A stretch of DNA of 64,000 nt from an uncultured Microbulbifer sp. (GTDB lineage: Bacteria; Pseudomonadota; Gammaproteobacteria; Pseudomonadales; Cellvibrionaceae): assembly GCF_947498635.1 (NCBI RefSeq), contig NZ_CANMKV010000012.1, positions 1-64,000 of the forward strand. Reading direction: 5' to 3'. The notes beneath the pieces were generated by a model. That model saw only the letters and a list, made by a program, of their open reading frames with translations. It searched no databases and was not told where the DNA came from. Each line of letters opens with the position of its first letter. Position 1 is the stretch's first letter. The position numbers were made by a program, and so were the translations under genes. This document shows positions 59,453 to 64,000 of the stretch, one piece after another.

Positions 59453-59587
59453 ATGAAACGCACATTTCAACCCAGCAACTTGAAGCGCAAACGCACTCAC
59501 GGTTTCCGCGCTCGCATGGCAACCAAAAACGGCCGTAAGATCTTGGCCCGCCGCCGCGCTAAAGGCCGCAAAGTACTGTCTGCATAA
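59453..59587 (+). CDS. rpmH: 50S ribosomal protein L34
   Basis: A 44-residue, Arg/Lys-rich protein beginning [21 protein letters not shown] and ending KGRKVLSA, the invariant L34 sequence. It lies directly upstream of rnpA in the universal order rpmH-rnpA-yidD-yidC. It follows the promoter at 59306-59334 by about 120 bp. An imperfect stem-loop overlaps its stop codon and the rnpA start. Confidence 0.98.
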   Translation: MKRTFQPSNLKRKRTHGFRARMATKNGRKILARRRAKGRKVLSA

Positions 59588-59619
59588 TATCTCTTTTTTT
59601 AGAGATATCTCTTATGCAG
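59581..59619 (+). promoter_or_regulatory. Stem-loop spanning the rpmH stop and rnpA start
   Basis: The segment between the two genes is an imperfect inverted repeat: TGCATAAtATCTCT, seven T, then AGAGATATCTCTTATGCA, with about three bases bulged on the right arm. It contains the rnpA ATG and its AGAGA-type binding site, so it could limit rnpA translation or serve as an attenuator with the T-run. Confidence 0.55.
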
Positions 59620-60000
59620 CAGGCGCGCAGCAGTTTCGGATTTGCCAAGACGCTGCGCCTGCTCAATGCAGCGCAGTACCGCAAGGTTTTCAATGAAAAC
59701 CTTGTGCGCGCCGCGCACCCCAATCTGCTCATCCTCGCCCGTCCCAGTGAATTGGAGCACCCGCGCCTCGGCTTGGTAATCGCCAAGAAACATGTGCGCA
59801 ATGCCTCCGACCGCAATCAAATCAAGCGTATTACCCGCGAAACGTTCCGTCTGCAGCAACACCAACTGCCGCCATTAGACGTTGTGGTATTAGCGCGGCC
59901 CGGGCTTGGCGATCTGGATAAGGCCGCTCTGGCCAAGACACTGAATAAACTCTGGCGCAAACTGGCCAAGCGTGCGCAGCAGCCGCAATCCAAGCCATGA
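59614..60000 (+). CDS. rnpA: Ribonuclease P protein component
   Basis: A 128-residue basic protein that binds the RNase P RNA and helps mature the 5' ends of tRNAs. The family motif RNQIKRITRETFRL lies near residues 68-81, and PRLGLVIAKKHVRNA precedes it. It starts 26 bp after rpmH within the stem-loop described separately, and its stop overlaps the yidD ATG (ATGA). The RNA subunit rnpB is not in this window. Confidence 0.96.
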   Translation: MQQARSSFGFAKTLRLLNAAQYRKVFNENLVRAAHPNLLILARPSELEHPRLGLVIAKKHVRNASDRNQIKRITRETFRLQQHQLPPLDVVVLARPGLGDLDKAALAKTLNKLWRKLAKRAQQPQSKP

Positions 60001-60230
60001 AGTGGTTACTGATCAAGCTGATACACGTATACCGCTACCTGGCCAGCCCCTGGGTAGGCAACCAATGTCGCTTCTACCCCACCTGCTCACGTTACTCCGA
60101 AGAGGCCATTGAAACTCACGGAGCGATAAAAGGGGCTTATTTAACCGCGCGCCGCCTTATAAAATGCCACCCCTGGCACCCTGGAGGAATGGACCCGGTT
60201 CCCCCCTCCAGACACAAGAACACGCTCTAG
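59997..60230 (+). CDS. yidD: Membrane protein insertion efficiency factor YidD
   Basis: A 77-residue protein, MKWLLIKLIHVYRYLASPWVG followed by CRFYPTCSRYSEEAI with three Cys-rich turn residues and the final RRLIKCHPWHPGGMDPVP. It forms an amphipathic inner-membrane-associated accessory to YidC. Its start overlaps the rnpA stop, and yidC begins 8 bp after its stop. Confidence 0.96.
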   Translation: MKWLLIKLIHVYRYLASPWVGNQCRFYPTCSRYSEEAIETHGAIKGAYLTARRLIKCHPWHPGGMDPVPPSRHKNTL

Positions 60231-60238
60231 GTATTAAA

Positions 60239-61906
60239 ATGGATTGGCAACGCTACACGCTGCTCGGTGGAATTCTCGCAGTTCTCCTTGCACTCATTTT
60301 CCAGTGGAATGCATTTCAAGAGCTGCACACTCCTGAACTAGACCGCGAAACCATCGTGCATAGCGATGTACAGAGCGGCGGCCTAATCCCGGCGGAAACC
60401 GATGATAATAGCGGTGGTGACGTGCCCCAGCTTGAATCGCAGGCACCGGCCGAGACCGATAACGATGGCACCGAGCGCAAACTGGTCAATGTCACCACCG
60501 ATGTGTTCGATCTACTGATCGATCCCCGCGGCGGAGATATTGTTAAAGTAGCCCTGCGCAAGTTCGAGGAAAAACTGGATACCCCAGACCAACCTCTAAT
60601 TCTGCTTAACCAAACGCGCTACCACACCTATATCGCACAGAGTGGCCTGATCGGTAAAAATGGCACCGATAACGCCGCCGGTCGCCCCCTGTTCAACGTT
60701 TCCAAAACCGAATATGCCCTGGTCGAGGGACAGGACCAACTAGTGGTGGACCTGACTCTGCAACAGCAAGGTGCCAATATCACCAAGCGCTACACCTTTA
60801 AGCGCGGCGACTACCTGGTTCAGGTAGCCTATCTGGTAGATAACACTAGCGCCAAGCCCTGGTCGGCAGCCATGTTTGGCCAGATCAAGCGCGATACCAG
60901 CGAACCCGTCACCGATACGGGTTTCGGCATGTCGCCCTTCCTCGGTGCGGCCCTGCACACCAATGAGGAAAATTACTTCAAACAGGATTTTGAAGAAATC
61001 GCTGAAAAGCCCACGCGCGAAACCATTGAGGGCGGCTGGGTGGCCATGGTGCAGCACTACTTCCTCAGCGCCTGGATCCCCCCCCAGGACGAGCGCAATA
61101 CCTTCGAACTGAAAGAGCTCTCCAACGGTCTTTTCCGCATGGGCTTTACTGCCCAACCCGTGCAGATTGCCGCGGCCACGCAAGGTGAGCTCAGCGCCTC
61201 TTTCTACGCCGGCCCCAAAGATGTCTACCGCCTGGAGGAGATTTCGCCCTACCTGGATTTGACTGTGGACTACGGCTGGCTGTGGTGGATTGCCAAGCCA
61301 CTGTTCCGTGTCCTGCACTTTATCCAGGAGCACATTGTCAGCAACTGGGGTTGGGCGATTATCCTGCTCACCGTCTTTATTAAGACACTGCTGCTGCCGC
61401 TATCCGCCGCGGGAACCAAGTCCATGGCGCGTATGCGCAAGTTCGCCCCGCAAATGAAAAAGTTGCAGGAGCAGTACAAGGACAACCGGCAGAAGCTGGC
61501 GGAAGAGACGATGAAGCTCTACCGCCGCGAGAAAATCAATCCGATGGGCGGCTGTCTGCCGATCCTGTTACAGATGCCGGTCTTTATCGCACTCTACTGG
61601 ATGCTCACGGAAACCGTTGAGTTGCGCCACGCGCCCTGGATCTTCTGGATTCACGACCTCTCGGCAAAAGACCCCTACTTTATTCTGCCGGTGTTTATGG
61701 GGCTCTCTATGTGGTTTATGCAAAAGCTGAACCCGGCGCCCACCGATCCGACCCAGGCCCGGATCATGCAGCTGATGCCGGTGATGATGACGGTATTCTT
61801 CCTGTGGTTCCCGGCCGGCCTGGTACTTTACTGGATTGCCAATAACTTGATCACTATCGGGCAGACCTGGTATATCAACAAGCAAGTGGATGCCGGCAAG
61901 TATTGA
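60239..61906 (+). CDS. yidC: Membrane protein insertase YidC
   Basis: A 555-residue insertase of the YidC/Oxa1/Alb3 family. The N-terminal helix (MDWQRYTLLGGILAVLLALI) and the large periplasmic P1 domain (about 40-345) are those of gram-negative YidC. The hydrophobic core has FIKTLLLPLSAAGTKSMARMRKF and NPMGGCLPILLQMPVFIALYWML, with the conserved Arg of the first loop. The ATG at 60239 gives the family start; an in-frame ATG at 60164 lies within yidD and is rejected. It is followed by a good hairpin terminator. Confidence 0.97.
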   Translation: MDWQRYTLLGGILAVLLALIFQWNAFQELHTPELDRETIVHSDVQSGGLIPAETDDNSGGDVPQLESQAPAETDNDGTERKLVNVTTDVFDLLIDPRGGDIVKVALRKFEEKLDTPDQPLILLNQTRYHTYIAQSGLIGKNGTDNAAGRPLFNVSKTEYALVEGQDQLVVDLTLQQQGANITKRYTFKRGDYLVQVAYLVDNTSAKPWSAAMFGQIKRDTSEPVTDTGFGMSPFLGAALHTNEENYFKQDFEEIAEKPTRETIEGGWVAMVQHYFLSAWIPPQDERNTFELKELSNGLFRMGFTAQPVQIAAATQGELSASFYAGPKDVYRLEEISPYLDLTVDYGWLWWIAKPLFRVLHFIQEHIVSNWGWAIILLTVFIKTLLLPLSAAGTKSMARMRKFAPQMKKLQEQYKDNRQKLAEETMKLYRREKINPMGGCLPILLQMPVFIALYWMLTETVELRHAPWIFWIHDLSAKDPYFILPVFMGLSMWFMQKLNPAPTDPTQARIMQLMPVMMTVFFLWFPAGLVLYWIANNLITIGQTWYINKQVDAGKY

Positions 61907-61932
61907 CCCGCAGAACCCACACAGCAATAAAC

Positions 61933-61956
61933 AAGGGCCGCATCAGCGGCCCTTTT
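61933..61956 (+). terminator. Rho-independent terminator after yidC
   Basis: A 9-bp GC-rich stem (AAGGGCCGC at 61933-61941 and GCGGCCCTT at 61946-61954) closes the loop ATCA and is followed by TT. The short T-run makes it moderately strong. It separates the yidC transcript from mnmE. Confidence 0.75.
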
Positions 61957-61981
61957 CCGTTACGTCGAGTAAACTCAGCCG

Positions 61982-63358
61982 ATGACACAGCAAAGCCTTA
62001 ACCGCGACACCATCGCCGCCGTCGCCACCGCACCTGGGCGTGGTGGTATCGGAGTAATCCGTCTATCTGGAACCAACGCCCTGGCTATAGCCCAGCAGAT
62101 CTGCGGGGAAAAGCCTCTGAAACCACGCAGCGCGCATTATCGCGACTTCACCCATGCCGACCTATTGATCGACCAGGGCCTGGCGTTGTATTTCCCCGGC
62201 CCCAATTCCTTTACCGGGGAGGATGTTGTCGAGCTCCAGGGGCACGGCGGCCCGGTGATTCTGGACCAGCTTTTAAAAGCAACCATTGCACTCGGGGCCC
62301 GCCAGGCGCGTCCCGGGGAATTTTCCGAGCGTGCCTTTCTCAACGATAAACTGGACCTGACCCAGGCCGAAGCCATCGCCGACCTGATTGATGCCGGTAG
62401 CGAGCAAGCGGCCCGCAATGCCATGCGTTCACTACAAGGCGCTTTTTCGGAAAAGATCGAAGATCTTGTGGAAAACCTCATCCACCTGCGTATCTATGTG
62501 GAGGCCGCCATCGATTTTCCCGAAGAGGAAATCGACTTTCTCGCCGATGGAAAGGTTGCCGCCGATATCCAAACCCTACTGACGCAGATGAGTGCAGTGG
62601 AGGCCCAGGCCCGCCAAGGGGCCATTATGCGCGAGGGGATGCGCGTAGCCATAGCCGGGCGCCCCAACGCCGGAAAATCCAGCCTGCTCAATGCTCTCGC
62701 CGGCCATGATGCAGCTATTGTCACCGATATCGCAGGTACCACCCGGGATATTCTGCGCGAACATATTCATATCGACGGAATGCCCCTGCAGTTCGCCGAT
62801 ACGGCCGGTTTGCGCGATGCGCCGGACAGAGTTGAGCAGATCGGCATAGAGCGCGCCTGGGAAGAGATTCACCAAGCCGATCGTGTCCTATTAATTATGG
62901 ATGCGGAACAACTGCATTCTCTCAACCCCGCCGAGGTCTGGCCGGAGTTTACCGACCAGCTGGTAAACCTCAGCAAGCTCACCCTGGTGCTCAATAAAAT
63001 TGATCTGAGCGATTACAGCGCCGGCTTGCAGGCGCACACCGAGGGCGTTCCGGTAATCGCGATCAGTGCCAAGACCGGAGCTGGGCTGGAGGCACTGAAA
63101 GAACACCTGAAGCAAAGCATCGGATTTAGTGCTGCCGCTGAGGGCAATTTCAGCGCCCGCAGGCGTCATCTGGAGGCACTCGAGCGCGCTCGCGCCTTTA
63201 TAGAACAAGGAGCCCAACAACTGCACGGTCATGGTGCGGGTGAGCTACTAGCCGAAGATCTGCGCCAGGCCCAGCAAGCCCTAGGGGAGATCACAGGGTC
63301 CGTAAGCGCCGATGATCTACTGGGTAAAATTTTTGGCAGCTTCTGTATCGGTAAGTAA
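61982..63358 (+). CDS. mnmE: tRNA modification GTPase MnmE
   Basis: A 458-residue GTPase that with MnmG makes the 5-carboxymethylaminomethyl group on wobble U34. The N-terminal tetrahydrofolate-binding domain begins [24 protein letters not shown], the G domain shows [24 protein letters not shown] and NKID, and the protein ends in FCIGK, the C-terminal Cys motif. It lies at the end of the yidC block; mnmG would be expected beyond the window. Confidence 0.97.
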   Translation: MTQQSLNRDTIAAVATAPGRGGIGVIRLSGTNALAIAQQICGEKPLKPRSAHYRDFTHADLLIDQGLALYFPGPNSFTGEDVVELQGHGGPVILDQLLKATIALGARQARPGEFSERAFLNDKLDLTQAEAIADLIDAGSEQAARNAMRSLQGAFSEKIEDLVENLIHLRIYVEAAIDFPEEEIDFLADGKVAADIQTLLTQMSAVEAQARQGAIMREGMRVAIAGRPNAGKSSLLNALAGHDAAIVTDIAGTTRDILREHIHIDGMPLQFADTAGLRDAPDRVEQIGIERAWEEIHQADRVLLIMDAEQLHSLNPAEVWPEFTDQLVNLSKLTLVLNKIDLSDYSAGLQAHTEGVPVIAISAKTGAGLEALKEHLKQSIGFSAAAEGNFSARRRHLEALERARAFIEQGAQQLHGHGAGELLAEDLRQAQQALGEITGSVSADDLLGKIFGSFCIGK

Positions 63359-64000
63359 GAACTGGGGCACTGCCAGCGCTCACAGAACTGAACGTTATAC
63401 ACTGTGGGGGCCTGCCCATCAGGGCCTCTGCTACCCCCTTCTCACTTCCTCGCCCTCAAAGCACAACTTCCACACGCCTTGTTCACAGGAAAGGCCCAAA
63501 TCTATTCCCTACTCACAATACACGCCACTTTCATCCCCAGCTTTCACATTGAGTTCTCCACGCACATTCGACGTCTCGTAGTGCTTCAGTCAATTTATGC
63601 CACTCATTCAATGAATAAAGTTATACATTTCCACGGGGATTTCCCGTGGATAACGCTATTAGCATGTATCCCACTATTAACCCACACAGATTAGGCGGGT
63701 ATATGCACAGGTTTATACAAAAAATTTGATTACCCACAGGTATCCCCCATCTAACCAGTCAAAGGACCCATATGTAGTAGTCGATAAAATCCGACTGTGG
63801 GCAAAAGAGGGGATAAGCACCCGCAAAGTAGATCAATCGTATGATGATAACTTTGCCTTACTCTCTAAGTATGCAAAGTTGTCCCAAGTTGTTACCGCCT
63901 AGTACCCCGGTTGCTCCCCCTGTCGCCAAGGGTTTATAGGCAGGGTTTTACCTGTTATAACCCTATGATTTATATAGTTTTTTTTGTTTTATACCGTTTA
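63359..64000. other. Gene-free AT-rich tail with DnaA-box-like motifs (candidate origin element)
   Basis: About 640 bases without a credible gene. One-mismatch DnaA boxes lie at 63479-63487 (TTGTTCACA), 63645-63653 (CGTGGATAA), 63701-63709 (ATATGCACA) and 63730-63738 (TTACCCACA). A 7-bp inverted repeat (CCACGGG/CCCGTGG) spans 63631-63649, and the last 60 bases are strongly AT-rich with a T-tract. In enterobacteria and vibrios the origin lies next to mnmG, which usually follows. The protein-like open frames here are not convincing. Confidence 0.5.

Noticed and set aside
63312-63694. Overlapping plus-strand frames after mnmE
   Set aside because: They start inside or just after mnmE, have no binding site and read as low-information sequence in an AT-rich intergenic tract.

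Overview
The window looks like chromosome from a marine gammaproteobacterium of the Cellvibrionales type (Microbulbifer-like is my best guess, inferred from protein style and gene order; no search was run). It contains the replication-origin-proximal gene set: dnaA, dnaN, recF and gyrB on the minus strand, and rpmH, rnpA, yidD, yidC and mnmE diverging from dnaA on the plus strand. Further left, the blocks glyQ-glyS-gmhB, trkA-rsmB-fmt-def, LysM-dprA, tsaC, hemF and aroE follow the order known near the Pseudomonas aeruginosa origin. No tRNA, rRNA, insertion sequence, prophage or CRISPR array was seen.

Layout. 0-2 kb: an apparently decaying M19 dipeptidase and a CPBP-family membrane protease. 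1.9-10.5 kb: a complete aa3-type cytochrome c oxidase locus read on the minus strand (coxB with a fused cytochrome c domain, coxA, ctaG, coxC, SURF1, an unnamed oxidase-cluster protein, ctaA, cyoE, SCO), interrupted by one small plus-strand DUF2909 gene. 11.3-18.7 kb: a MATE exporter, prlC-yheV plus an unknown membrane-anchored protein, a gamma-carbonic anhydrase homologue, a LysR regulator and a carboxymuconolactone decarboxylase-like protein. 18.8-26.1 kb: a minus-strand housekeeping run (aroE, an NTF2-like protein, hemF, tsaC, purE, catalase, dprA, a LysM protein). 26.3-36.4 kb: a plus-strand run (def, fmt, rsmB, trkA, trkH) followed by a MacB-like export module of adaptor, ATPase and two permeases. 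36.4-41.1 kb: an LpxL-like acyltransferase divergent from glyQ-glyS-gmhB. 41.4-52.0 kb: a more accessory stretch with a large secreted subtilase, a class C beta-lactamase-fold hydrolase, a GlxA-type regulator, rlmI, a GNAT enzyme, an aberrant PAPS-reductase-like protein and an HExxH lipoprotein. 52.5-63.4 kb: the replication and ribosome/RNA/membrane-insertion core. 63.4-64 kb: an AT-rich gene-free tract with DnaA-box-like motifs that may be part of oriC.

Base composition changes visibly near 14 kb. The first 14 kb is AT-rich with A/T-ending codons, while 14-44 kb favours G/C-ending codons. AT-richer pockets recur at 45.8-47.5 kb and 50.2-52.4 kb.

How the genes work together: ctaA, cyoE, ctaG, SCO and SURF1 supply heme A and copper to CoxA/CoxB and assist assembly. 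def, fmt and rsmB handle formylmethionine and rRNA maturation, and trkA/trkH take up potassium. yidC, yidD, rnpA, rpmH and mnmE serve translation and membrane protein insertion. dnaA, dnaN, recF and gyrB start and support replication. Most of the window is ordinary housekeeping. The points most worth following are a GmhB homologue lacking its nucleophilic aspartate, a degenerate PAPS-reductase-like gene ending inside an inverted repeat, a compact DnaA-box cluster far from dnaA, two candidate origin segments, an in-frame hexanucleotide repeat in the SURF1 gene, and the damaged dipeptidase at the left edge.
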